This document shows positions 34,670-45,013 of a stretch of DNA of 64,000 bases, one piece after another; within the stretch, counting starts at the first letter, position 1; each line of letters begins with the position of its first letter. Below the pieces are notes generated by a model. That model was not told the origin of the DNA. It ran no database searches and saw only the letters and a list, made by a program, of their open reading frames with translations. The position numbers and the translations under genes are program-made. Location: NCBI GenBank assembly GCA_037039925.1, contig JAXRKP010001511.1, positions 7,501 to 71,500 of the forward strand, read 5' to 3'. This DNA is from Doris montereyensis (lineage: Eukaryota > Mollusca > Gastropoda > Nudibranchia > Dorididae).

Positions 34670-34877
34670 GCCTTCCAGGCCTTCTATTAGAGACGGCCTT
34701 GCCTCTAGGCCTATGTGATACACACGCACACTGATCAGATCTCCTCACGACTGGTGGACACAGACCTAGCCTACGGGGCAGGGGTGGGTTTGAGAGCACT
34801 GTAGCGTTGTTATGCGTAAATTCCTACATCTTCGTGTTTCATTGGATGAGGCATGATAGGCTAAGCGCCAATGCATG

Positions 34878-34880
<3 letters not shown>

Positions 34881-34911
<31 letters not shown>
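34881..34911. repeat. (CA)n microsatellite
   Basis: A short pure CA run between the P-like element and the Tigger-like transposase remnant. Confidence 0.9.
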
Positions 34912-34912
<1 letters not shown>

Positions 34913-35024
34913 GTGAACTGTGATTAGTCTCCAAGATTCCACCATAGAATATACTGAACAGCCTTTGAAATTGAAAGCTATCGTGCTTGTTCTACAATAT
35001 ATTCACAAGATATAAACTTGTAAA

Positions 35025-35169
35025 GATGTCTACTACTCATAAAACATTGACATTGGAAGCCAAGTTAAAGGTTATCAATGAATTAGAGTCAAGTACTGAT
35101 ACTGTACTCTGTGTTTTTGTATATGGTTCTATTGGGATTTCTCTGTTGAATAAAAATAAAATAAAATAA
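35025..35169 (+). pseudogene. pogo/Tigger-like transposase N-terminus, truncated
   Basis: ATG 35025 gives MSTTHKTLTLEAKLKVINEL and ESSTD, the first helix-turn-helix of the CENP-B/pogo family (KRKxLTLEEKxKVIxxLE). After STDT the frame becomes unrelated (VLCVFVYGSIG) and ends, followed by AATAAAATAAAATAA, which looks like the element's 3' UTR. This suggests an internal deletion joining the N-terminal codons to the 3' end, as in MITE-like derivatives. Confidence 0.7.
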
Positions 35170-35689
35170 ACTACCAAAAAAACCCCATCTAGATCTAATA
35201 TCTAATTCAAACTCAAGAACGACATCCTAATACCGTCCACGTAGGTAGTCTGTGTGGTCAAGGAAACAATTCAGTCTTTTCCGAAGTAAAGGGAAGTAAC
35301 TGGTAATTTTTTACTACTTTTATAAAGGCACGCAACTCCTAAACGCACGCTACCCGGGCCTCCCAAGCACCGTGTGTTTAACCGGATACTACTGTATCAA
35401 CTTTAAAGGGAATGTTAAAATTATATCAAGTGAAAAATTAAAGAGCACAACAAACTCACTGCTGCCTGTCAGACATACTACACATAATTGTTGATAGCGT
35501 ATATATACTCATTATATACTCATTTGCACACACAAAAATACACTCTGATATTTTTACTCTCATTTAGCCATTGTAAGGGATATCACAACACTTTAGGTGG
35601 AAAATGAATCATACCCATTTCTGTATTGATAAATAAAAAGATTTGTACATTGTTGACCTTCATGTCTTGAAATTTCATGATTCATTCCA

Positions 35690-36180
35690 GTAGGTGCATT
35701 TTCAACAGTCTTACCCTAGATTCAATATCATCTATTTCCGCCTTTTTGCTTGGATTACTGTGGTGTTTTCATTGAAAAAAATAAACAAAATCACATTGCC
35801 AAGAGTACGAAAACCTCATCTTCATGTCCGACAACATGCAAGCTCACAGAGCATGTCGTATAAGAGACTATCTTGAGCCAACCAACATCAATACACTTCA
35901 ACCATGGCCAACACTGAGTCCTGCTCTCAACCCCATGGAGCATTTATGGGATATCATCAAGGTGAAAGTGAAGGCACTACCCGATAAACCAAGAAGTCTA
36001 CCAGAACTTTAAAGAGCAATCACAGATGCCTGTGATGCTATGCCACATACCCAAATTCAAAGACTTGTACGTTCTATGGTCGGTGCACAGAAACAATCCG
36101 AACAAGAAGCTGAAATAGAAGATATCGAGTTTCGGACTTTTGAAAATGCACCTACTCGAATAAATCGTAGTAGTTAGTAG
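35690..36180 (+). pseudogene. Tc1/mariner-like transposase C-terminus flanked by an inverted repeat
   Basis: From 35824: MSDNMQAHRACRIRDYLEP, then WPTLSPALNPMEHLWDIIKV and KALPDKPRSLPEL, a stop, and further similarity (IQRLVRSMVGAQ). SDN and NPMEHLWD carry the second Asp (codon 35830) and the Glu (codon 35938), with 35 residues between. GTAGGTGCATTTTCAA at 35690 is inverted at 36140-36155, with weaker inverted similarity extending about 60 bp inward. The N-terminal half is absent. It could be a deleted element with long terminal repeats that overlap the ORF end. Confidence 0.8.
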
Positions 36181-36184
36181 TCTA

Positions 36185-37545
36185 TGAACAAGCCCTTTGG
36201 GAGAGTGAAAAATCATGTTGGTAGGCAGACCGTGATGGTAAACAGACGTAACTTTATATACACAATGGCCCTCCATTTCTACAGGACAAGCATGCAACAA
36301 ATCAAAGAAAGTTTCCTCGTTCACCATATCTACACTAGTTGGACATATATCTTTGATTTGATTGACAATAATTAACCTCAGCTGTGTTCGTAATGCAGTA
36401 GAAGTGACCTAAGATGCCCCTTGGGAGATCGAAAAAACCGTGTTGGTAGACATTTGTGGTAGTTGTAGTAAGCAAACGGCAAACATTAACGCACAAAGAA
36501 AGGCTTTGACCATAATCAAATCTAATTCTTACGTAACCTGTCAATCATGCAACAAACATCTATCATCAATTTTACGAGGAACAAGTCAGCCTTGCAGGGG
36601 CATAACTTAATGTAGTCAATGGCCATCCATGACAAGCACACAACACATCAATGATTGTTTCCTCCTCATCAACACCACATTGGTTGGACAGGCATCTTTA
36701 ATTTGATTGAAATTGATTGACCTCAATTGTGTACGGAACTTACATGAAGGAATGATGAATTTAAACCAGTGTCCGTTTTGTCTAAACAAAAACATTGTGC
36801 ATTGTGATGCCACTCTGCCTGGAAGGTAGAGTAAGATTTACCAATGCTAGATGATGACCATTGTTTGGCTCAGGTGGATGAAAATGGCACCTTGCCATCT
36901 GGCAGGTTAGTGGAGAGAGTTTGCTGTCGGCACCTATTTATTACAGCTGAGAATCAATGCTTGATCTACACATATGGTTTACTTGAAATGCCTTCATATT
37001 TGAAATTTATGAAAAAATCATCTGCCTTAACAACTTTGGCAAGTTATGTGTCTTTTAAAAACCATGTCGTTATCTGTTCTGGGTGTTGGTTTCCTAAGAA
37101 AGCATGTTGGTAGGTAGACCATGGTGTTTTGTGGCGCATTCTTAGAACAATACTGCTGTACACGTTAAGCAATGATGAATTTAGACTATTGTTTATTTTG
37201 CCAACGCTAAACATTGTGCATCATGACGCCACACTATCTCGCAGGAAGAGTGCTTGACTCAGGTAGATGAAATTGACACCTTGTTGTCTGGCAGGTAGAG
37301 AGAGTTCACTATTAGTGCTCGTTTATTTCAGCTGAGAGGCGTGGCTCAGATCATCTACACATCTAGTTTAATTGAAATGCCTTCATATTTGAAATTCATG
37401 ACAATAGACATCTATCTTGACAACTTTGGCGAGTTAGGTGTCTGTTATGAATTATATCGTTTGCAGGTCCGGGCATGTTGTTAAGGGACCGATTTATATA
37501 AAGAAAAAAATTGTTTCATGAGATAGCGTGCTGGTATGTGGACAG
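36185..37545 (+). repeat. degenerate long-period direct repeat array
   Basis: Related start words recur at about 36193, 36417, 37086 and 37511 (C-TTGGGAGA...TGTTGGTAG-CAGACC type). Other blocks recur in the same order: CATGACAAGCA...TTTCCTC...TTGGTTGGACA...TTTGATTTGATTG near 36280 and 36628, and GATGAATTTA...AACATTGTGCAT...ATGCC(A/G)CTC with GAAATGCCTTCATATTTGAAA near 36755-37010 and 37175-37400. Unit lengths differ through deletions. No open frame with a known motif was seen. Confidence 0.7.
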
Positions 37546-38099
37546 TGTTGTTAGGCAGCACGTTCTTACACCGATTCTACAGCATAAATTTTATGCCATT
37601 TTCTGTCTTTCTTTTATCTGTAATATAACATTATTGATTTTTTAAATTTTCATACTGACTAAAAGCACTATCTTGTTATGGGCCGGATTTGGATCACTAG
37701 CCAAGTATAATGTGTTGAGTTGACTCTTGTTAACTGAGCTAGTGAATTTGTTGACCAAATGAGAAATTTGATCTAAATAAAGTAGGAGTGCTCCTCCCAT
37801 ACCCGAACTTCACTAAAGAACATAAAATTCATACATACTGTTTTTAAATTTTTTATTACTCAGAAAATTTGGTTGATGCTCACATTCACATCCTCTTCAT
37901 GATCTTTCTGGCCTCCAAAAACTATGCTTTTCTCCTTGCAAATCCAACTTAAAATAGGGTCTGTTTAAACCGTCATTGCATTTCACTTCAACTATTGGAA
38001 ATGGTTACGTCACCATTGAAAGAAACGAGCAGAAAGATTCCAAAACTGCAAAATTGAATATCCGCAACGAAGATGGTCTCGGGGGTTTTGGTAGGATTT
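37546..38099. other. no gene recognised
   Basis: Non-coding AT-rich sequence between the repeat array and the SINE-like segment. Short frames lack motifs. Confidence 0.4.
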
Positions 38100-38345
38100 T
38101 AAATTTTCCACCCTACTGCCTTGTAAACAGCCAAGGGATCTTTAACATGTACAAACTGTTGTGATCTGCATGCAGGACCTTATTATCGTCCGTCTCCAAT
38201 GGTACTAGGTGTTGATCCACCTATCTGGACCAGGTGTAAATTTTGCTCGAAAAACAGGAGAAAATTGTTCAACTATTGGCAGGCCTCGACCGACTACCCT
38301 TTGGTTGAGAGGCCGACACCTTGTCTCTTGACTACCGATTGAATA
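38100..38345 (-). mobile_element. possible tRNA-derived SINE of a second family
   Basis: On the minus strand, AGACAAGGTGTCGGCCTCTC and AACCAAAGGGTAGTCGG with TCGGTCGAGGCC resemble a tRNA anticodon and T-arm (B box GGTTCGANNCC degraded). The downstream body contains CATGTTAAAGATCCCTTGGC. I could not define the ends or a target duplication, so a non-SINE repeat with chance tRNA resemblance remains possible. Confidence 0.5.
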
Positions 38346-38661
38346 AGAACTTAATGCAACTATGTAATTCTTTATAATATACATGTATATTGTAAAGTAG
38401 TTTAAAGTCATTAGGGGATTTGGGCTGGTATATCAGTTAACTGAGTAACATTGACATTTGTATCATTACACATGTCTGTTAAGTCAAGGTCCTTACCTAC
38501 ACATTGGCTAGCTAGTGACTGTCAAGGCCGATAAATGTAATTGCTCAAACGGCTCAATAGATACTACTTGCTAACCACCATTTGCCCCTCACACTAGTCT
38601 CTGTCTGTCTCTTTCTGTGTCCATGTCTGTCTGTCCCCCTCTCTTTCTCTCTCTCCCTGCT

Positions 38662-38964
<303 letters not shown>

Positions 38965-39213
38965 CCACCAGCAAAATTCTTTTCAGACATACATCTAATT
39001 GTTTCCGTTTATTGTAGATTAAGTAACACAGACAAAGAAGAATCTTTGCAGATTCTTCTTTTCTGTTTACCTGTGGTTTTTATGTGTTGTCTGCTGTGTT
39101 AATAATCTCATTTTGGCTATCACTAGGTGATGATCACTAAATGTTTCCCTACAATCATTAACAGAGCAACCAGAGCATCTTTTGCTATAAAGGAAGTACT
39201 ATATTTTGCTACA

Positions 39214-40131
39214 ATGGCGTTATTTGGCCATATTAATGAATTTAATGAAGCAACAGAAACCATAGTTGATTACCTCGATAGAGTGCAATTCTACTTAGAA
39301 GCTAACGGAGGACAACCAGAAAAAAAAAGCAGTTTTGCTATCAATAATTGGCCCTCAACAGTTCAGGCTGTTGAAGGATTTAACATCACCAACGAGTCCT
39401 GCCACAAAATCGTTTGACGAGCTATGTCAAATTTTACGCAATCACCATGCCCCAACACCACCGAAGTTCTTATGCAGAGCAAAATTTGAACTACGAACAA
39501 GACAGCCTCATGAATCCGTATCGAACTACGTTGCTGCTCTACGCCATATGAGCGAACACTGTGAATTTGGAGAAACACTGAACGACAGGTTGTGTGAAAA
39601 GTTCGTCACCGGTGTAAACAGCACAGAAGTGCAACGTAAATTGGTTATGGAACCCAACCTCACCATAGATAAAGCCATCTAAATTGCTACGACACACTTA
39701 CAGTCTACAGACGCAGCCCGTTCTCTGGCACCAACATCTGTCAATGCCATCGGTAGATATCAAAACAGCAATCGTCATATGGCCCATGCTCACCCAAAAT
39801 CTAATAATACAGACCCCACGCATCCCAATGCTCCCACTCCCAGTCATCATTATCCCAACCGTCGAAACCCTACCAATTATCGTAACCCTACCACTACCAA
39901 TTATCGTAACCCAACCACTACCATTAATCGTAACCCTACCCATCGTCAACAAGCAACCAACAACAAATGCTACCGCTGTCATGGTCCCCATTCATCAAAT
40001 CATTGCAAATTCAGAAATGCGACTTGCTACAACTGTAACCGCCAAGGTCATATTTCAAAGGCATGCTTGAAACCCAAAGTACAAGGGCAAGTTAATCAAT
40101 TTTCGACAGTGTCATCATTACCTACAAGATG
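39214..40131 (+). pseudogene. gag of G2 with two zinc knuckles, broken
   Basis: The start at ATG 39214 (MALFGHINEFNEATETIVDY) is preferred over 39127 because homologous gags begin near this block. A frameshift lies at a run of A bases near 39327. It then reads TKSFDELCQILRNHHAPTPP, KFELRTRQPHESVSNYVAAL and LCEKFVTGVNSTEVQRKL, with a TAA at 39680. After it come an Asn-Pro-Thr-rich repeat stretch (NYRNPTTTNYRNPTTT) and knuckles CYRCHGPHSSNHC and CYNCNRQGHISKAC; the second is a perfect C-x2-C-x4-H-x4-C. The nucleocapsid part binds RNA. Confidence 0.86.
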
Positions 40132-40189
40132 AAGAGCACCCTGGTTCCGCAGCAGAAGATCCACAGCCGGAAGGTTTTAACCTCTTTAC

Positions 40190-40600
40190 CATTCAGTCAA
40201 TGCCAAATTCCGCCTACAATGTTGAACTTGAAATTGAAAATAAAATTGTCGAATTCCAACTTGATACAGGACCAGCAATCACTGTCATCAATAATCTTGA
40301 TTTCCAAAAAATATTCAAAAATGAAATAGAACTTCAAACATCCTCGAAGAAATTACAGACCTACACTGGTCACTCCGTACAAGTGGTGGGAGAGTGTTTA
40401 GTCCATGTCCAACACAATCAGAAGTTTATGAATTTACCCTTGTTAGTTGTCAAAGGGGAAGGTCCTCCATTATTGGGGAGAAACTGGTTGAAACACATGC
40501 AGTTAGATTGGAAAAATATTTTCTCGGTGAATGTCAACAATGTGTGTAATAGTACTGGATTTACACAATCAAGATTAGAAATGATCATCAAAAACTACAG
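40190..40600 (+). pseudogene. protease region of G2
   Basis: EFQLDTGPAITVINNLDF near 40250 has the DTG active site. It continues with LQTYTGHSVQVVGECLVHVQ, NLPLLVVKGEGPPLLGRNWL and LDWKNIF, the normal protease-to-RT linker. The frame is open from about 40200 to 40766. It lies in a different frame from gag, consistent with frameshift or with decay. Confidence 0.85.
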
Positions 40601-41405
40601 TGATGTGTTTGGTTCGAATGGATTACTCAATGACAGAACAGTGACCATCAGTGTGAAGGACTCAAACCCAAAATATTGTAAAGCGAGAGTACCACCATAT
40701 GCTATGAGGAGAAAATTGAAAAAGAGCTTGATAGACTTGAGCAAAATGGGATCATTAAGAAAATAGAGAGCTCAGACTGGGCTAGTCCCATTGTACCAGT
40801 GCAAAAGAAAGACGGTACCGTGAGAATCTGTGGAGATTATAAGATAACTGTGAATAGAGAAATAGAACAGAACAGATATCCAATTCGAACATTGAAGATA
40901 TAGCGCAAAAAATTGTCGAAAGGTGAAAAATTCAGTGAACTTGATTTTTCGCATGCGTATACGCATAAGGGACTGTATCAGTATGAAAGACTCAGTTTCG
41001 GTATTAGCTCTAGTCCGGGTATATTTCAGAATGTAATGGACAGTATGTTCCAAAACATGCCAAATGTATGTGTATATTTTGATAACCTGTATGTAACTGG
41101 TAAAGATGACACCGAGCATCTTCAAACACTGGAAACAGTTTTGAAGTTGGTCAGTGAAAAAGGTCTTAAAGTCAACAAAGAAAAATGTCAATTCATGTTG
41201 AATGATATAAATTTTTTGGGTTATAGACTAAGCAAAGCAGGATTGAAACCTCAGTATGAGAAAACTAAAGCCATTAAAAAGCTGCAGCACCAGAAAATGC
41301 ACAGCAACTTAAAGCTATTCTGGGAATGATTAACTATTATTCTAAGTTCATTGGAAATCTTTCAAACACCTTATCTCCATTGTACAAACTATTAAAAAAG
41401 GAAAC
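40600..41405 (+). pseudogene. reverse transcriptase of G2, internally deleted and catalytically altered
   Basis: Blocks: RVPPYAMRRKLKKSL, IESSDWASPIVPVQKKDG, VRICGDYKITVNREIEQNRY (with a frame break near 40745), then FSELDFSHAYTHKGLYQYER, in which about 15-18 residues normally found between the SxAY and the THxGLYxY parts are missing. LSFGISSSPGIFQNVMDSMF and VCVYFDNLYVTG follow. The last should be Y-x-D-D; codon 41084-41086 is AAC, so the second catalytic Asp is Asn. FLGYRLSKAGLKP and INYYSKF follow. Confidence 0.87.
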
Positions 41406-42922
41406 AGCGCTGACGGTCTTAGTAGACTTCCACTAAAAGAGCAAAATTGTTGCTATGTCCCAGAAGACATTGAAATATTATTTTCAATAATGGATAACTC
41501 ATATGTGACTGAACGATGTTAGGAGCGAGACTCACAAAGATGAGTGCCTGATAAAGGTATATGATTACTGTATGAATGGTTGGGTGGACGAGAGTGTAGA
41601 TGATGAATTGAAACCCTATACGAACAGAAAACTAGAACTAAGTTTAGAGGATGGATGCATCCTTTGGGGATCTAGAGTTGTGATACCTAAGAGTTTACAT
41701 AAGCATGTTCTTACTACCTTGCACGATACGCACCTTGGTGCATCAAAAATGAAGAGTCTTGCACGGTCATGGTTTTGGTGGCCACAAATGGATGTAGATA
41801 TTGAGAAATTTGTTAAATTGTGCTCAACTTGCGCACAACATGCTAACCAACCCGCTAAGGCACCCCTACACAATTGGGACTGGCCACTTGAGCCATGGAA
41901 ACGCATCCATTTGGACTTTGCAGGACCCTTCATGAACAAAATGTTTTTGATTGTAATTGATTCATATTCTAAGTGGTAAGAAATTAAGATAATGAATACA
42001 ATAACAGCATCTTGCACTATCTTGGAATTGAAAGAAATCTTTTTCCACTCATGGACTTCCAGACAAAATTGTCTCAGACAACGGTCCGAGTTTCACTTCT
42101 CAAGAATTTAAGCAATTCTGTGGTGCAAACGACATAGAACACATTACAAGCTCACCTATCATCCAGCTACAAATGGCCTTGCTGAATCAGCAGTACGCAT
42201 TTTTAAGAATGCAATGATTAAAATGGGTCCAAAGTTACCTATAAGAGAACGATTAAATAGATTCTTAGCTAAATATCGCTCAACACCTCATGTAACAACA
42301 GGCGTTACTCCAAGTGAATTACTATGTGGCAGGAAGATGAAAACCCATCTTGACCTGCTCCATCCTACCGTTCAAAAGTCTGTTTATAACCACCAAAAAG
42401 CTCAGAAATTTAATCACGACAGACATGCGGTTGAGAGAGAATTTGGAGTGAATGAGAGAGTATATTTGAGAAACTTTGGCAGGGGGAGAGAAGTGGGTGC
42501 CAGGTAAAATAATTGAAAGTACAGGACCGGTGTCCTATATGGTAAAAACAAATGAAGGGTTGATTTTATCTAGACATGCTGATCACTTGAAAATCACTTG
42601 TGCAGAAACTGAGTATGGCACTACCCCAAATACCTTGATATCTAATAGATTCGAACAAAACGTTCAGGATCCTCAACCTGTAAGAGTTGAGGTGAGTGAT
42701 CCAAACCCAATGACCTCAGAAACCACGCTTACAAATAATCATGATACGGGTACTTGTACAAGAAATTCATCTTGTGCACTTGAACCACTAACGCCAGACG
42801 GCCGTGATATTGGTTGTGCATCTGAACCACTATTGCCAGGCGGCCGAGATATTGGTTCACCAATCCAACCACTAAGAAGATCAGCGAGATCAATTAAGCC
42901 TCCAACTAGATTGGATTTATAA
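41406..42922 (+). pseudogene. integrase of G2 fused downstream of an RNase H deletion
   Basis: At about 41405 the RT connection (LYKLLKKETA) passes directly into ADGLSRLPL, the tail of RNase H, so roughly 130 residues are gone. Integrase: THLGASKMKSLARSWFWWPQ and LCSTCAQHANQ (HHCC zinc region, about 41730-41850), WKRIHLDFAGPFMNKMFLIV (Asp), a frame-shifted VSDNGPSFTS region near 42073 (Asp) and ATNGLAESAVRIFKNAM (Glu). Then comes STPHVTTGVTPSELLCGRKM and a C-terminal Pro-rich region repeated around LLPGGRDIG, ending at a TAA near 42920. Confidence 0.86.
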
Positions 42923-43187
42923 CTGACATTGAAGCACTGTTGAATTTTTTGGTAATTTGTATTATTATTATTAATATTATATCCTCCATATAATGTCTCT
43001 ATTGTTTGAAGCGCTTGGTTAAAGGGTTATTACAATACTTATTATTATAAGTCGGTCTGACTTGTTTCATTTATATTCCTCAATAGTTCATTTAATTTGC
43101 CAGCCTATCCTTGCGTAAGTAATGCTAATTTTAGGCTATATTGCTTTCTGTTTATTTTTGTTCAATTATTATAGTATTGCATTCACT

Positions 43188-43419
43188 AGAAGGGAGGAAT
43201 GTGATAAAGTGATGTAAAGGGACACAATCCATTATATTATTGATACCCTTGATATTATAGTTATTGTTTCCCTTATCATGTTTACTATTACTTGTAAGAG
43301 TAATAGTCCCTGTTTTGACAAATAAAGGAACTTCCTGTTCAAATCATAACAACAATGGCTGGTCTTGTCTAATCATCTAAGATCCTTAATATCTCAATCT
43401 ATAAGCTACCTCAAGCTGC
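43188..43419 (+). repeat. polypurine tract and probable 3' LTR of G2
   Basis: AGAAGGGAGGAA at 43188-43199 is a good polypurine tract and is followed by TGTGATAAAGTGATGTAAAG, a plausible LTR start. AATAAAGGAAC near 43320 could be its polyadenylation signal. The LTR end is unclear because a family A LINE fragment begins near 43410 and there is no second LTR for comparison. Confidence 0.6.
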
Positions 43420-44293
43420 TAACTAGTATGTAGTCTATGATTGATTTTCACATCTGTCTTCACATCTCTTGTATATTTGTGGATATCTTTATGAGGAAAA
43501 ATGTGTTAGCTTTTTTCATGTTATTCTCTAGGCTAAAATCTGTCTCTCTCCATTTGGAGAAGCTGTTGTCTCTCCTTCTTTACCTATTACTCCTCCTGAT
43601 GTTTCTACATTGTTGCCTACTCTAGCGTTTAAATCTCCTAAAACCATTAGTTCCTGCTTGGGTTTGAGATTTTCTGCAGCTATTTGTAAATCGTTTTCGA
43701 AGATATCTTTTTCTTCTTTGATGGCATCTCCGTTTGGTCCATAAGCTATTATTTATTAATAATTTAATTCCTCTTCCTTCTGGTTTAATATTTACCTTTA
43801 AAAGTTTAATACTTAGCCGTGGGATTATTAATTTCTAAATTTCAAGTAGTTTTTTCTGCCTTTATGCATTAGGAGGCCTACTCCTGCTCTAGCTCTATCT
43901 TTGACATCTACTCCTGAGAAGATTAAAGTAATATTTGTTCCTACATTTTCTATTCCTTGTCCTTTTTTTTTCTTTGTTTCTGTAATAGCCAAAATGTCTA
44001 CTATGAATTTTGCCATTTCTTCAGCTTTTGGATAAGCGAGGATTGGCCCACTGTACCCTACGTAGATGATGGAGCTGCCACCTTGAGGCCCCCTAGCAGA
44101 CCTTGTTATTTTCTGTCAGGGTTAACTCCCTTAGCCTTTGGTTGCTCAAAACCAGCCCGCAAAGTAGCAGGTTATGTTGTCAGGGTTAACTCCCTTAGCC
44201 TTTGCTCAACCAAAACCCCCTACGAGGCAGCAGGAGAGTCATGGAGGGCGGGACCGCCTAATCCCCATACAGGTCCACTACCCGGGTTTTATG
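43410..44293 (-). pseudogene. family A LINE, 5' fragment (5' UTR and endonuclease)
   Basis: Minus strand: the 5' UTR repeats (44040-44290; GGACCTGTATGGGGATTAGG near 44275) precede an endonuclease N-terminus with VDILAITETKKKKGQGIENV, VDVKDRARAGVGLLMHK and a GPNGDAIKEEKDIF-like segment. It continues to the DLNARVGNN and HKDIHKYTR-like regions and stops near the YIIVN block. There are several frameshifts. It confirms the 5' UTR structure seen at 3745 and 13110. Confidence 0.85.
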
Positions 44294-44340
44294 ATTCAAT
44301 AGTCTTTTTTAGATTCGAAAGTTGAATCTTTGTTTAATTA

Positions 44341-44620
44341 AAGTATAGTAAATTCCGTCAATACCATTATGACCCACAGTGCTGTAACTTATCCTGGTTT
44401 CTACAGTGTGAAGTGGAATAGCTGTTAGATGTACATCGCTTCTTGGACAGGATGCCAGTCTGTTGCAGGTATTACCCCCCCCCCCAGCGTATGCTAATGA
44501 AGTGGGAAAATACATGTTAGGTGTTCTTCTTTAGGATTGCAACGTCAGACCTAGCATTCCAGGAATCGAACCCAAATATGGAAAACCTCATTACAACAGT
44601 GTTCTTTTCATACTTCATGT
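44341..44620 (-). mobile_element. tRNA-derived SINE, copy 2
   Basis: On the minus strand a perfect B-box-like GGGTTCGATTCC (44572-44583) is followed by GCTAGGTCTGACGTTGCA, CAGACTGGCATCCTGTCCAA, CACTGTAGAAACCAGGATAA and GGAATTTACTATACTT. Each block matches copy 1 at 1434-1724 in order. A C-run at 44466-44477 interrupts the middle. The A box is degraded and the 5' limit is approximate. Confidence 0.82.
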
Positions 44621-44711
44621 CATTTCTGTTTATCGCCAAGACACATATCATTTGAAATGGAATATAAAATATTTTACGATTACCGTACTAAAAGAATTAA
44701 TTAGTTCATTT

Positions 44712-44930
44712 ATCTATTCCTCCAGGGGTTCCCAACTTTTCTATGCTCTGCACCCCTATACAATTTTTTTTTTAATGTTTTTGCAACCCCTTCCAGTGTA
44801 ATATCGGTATCTTTATTTTTTTCTTTGTTTTGGTGCTAAATTGCCAAATCTAAGGTTTCGCACCCCTTAAAGGTTATCTCACACTCCCAAGGGGTGTGAT
44901 GACCCCTGGTTGGGAACCCCTGATCTATTC
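44712..44930. mobile_element. hAT-like MITE of about 200 bp
   Basis: CAGGGGTTCCCAAC at 44723 is exactly inverted at the right end (GTTGGGAACCCCTG, ending 44922). ATCTATTC at 44712-44719 and 44923-44930 is an 8-bp duplication, although three extra bases (CTC) separate the left copy from the terminus. Second inverted words (GCACCCC / GGGGTGTG) follow inward. CAGGGGTTC-type termini with 8-bp duplications are typical of hAT derivatives. Confidence 0.85.
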
Positions 44931-45013
44931 AGTATTTGAGTATTGGTTTTGTTACAGATGAAATGATGACGTAAAACAGATATATTCTCCATAATTTCAT
45001 GTCATTATTACAG

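Larger units (their letters stand above)
30763..34701 (-). mobile_element. THAP-encoding, P-element-like transposon with 32-bp terminal inverted repeats
   Basis: The 32 bases at 30763-30794 (CAAGGCCGTC... to ...CTGGAAGGC) are the exact reverse complement of 34670-34701. CCTCTAG (7 bp) flanks both sides at 30756-30762 and 34702-34708. The interior encodes a THAP zinc finger on the minus strand (32971-33177), the DNA-binding domain of P-type transposases. P elements have about 31-bp ends beginning CA and 8-bp duplications, so the fit is good but the duplication is one base short by my reading. A Copia fragment (31691-32970) interrupts it, and the catalytic region is missing. Confidence 0.75.
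30505..35394 (+). mobile_element. pogo/Tigger-like element containing a nested insertion
   Basis: CAGTAGTATCC at 30505-30515 is exactly inverted at 35384-35394 (GGATACTACTG), each flanked by TA (30503-30504 and 35395-35396). A transposase N-terminal remnant at 35025 supports the pogo/Tigger assignment. Removing the P-like insertion (30763-34701) leaves about 0.95 kb, so the element is internally deleted. Pairing of the two termini is an inference, supported by the orientation of the transposase remnant toward the right end. Confidence 0.7.
39214..43419 (+). mobile_element. Ty3/gypsy LTR retrotransposon G2, 5' LTR missing, RNase H deleted
   Basis: Gag, protease, RT, integrase and a 3' LTR candidate occur in Ty3/gypsy order. 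I found no sequence upstream of gag resembling the 3' LTR (TGTGATAAAG...), so the 5' LTR is lost or replaced by the CT-array region. RT lacks an internal segment, its catalytic motif is altered, and RNase H is absent. The gag with two CCHC knuckles and the WFWWPQMD integrase block differ from G1, so this is a different lineage. There is no envelope frame. Confidence 0.88.
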
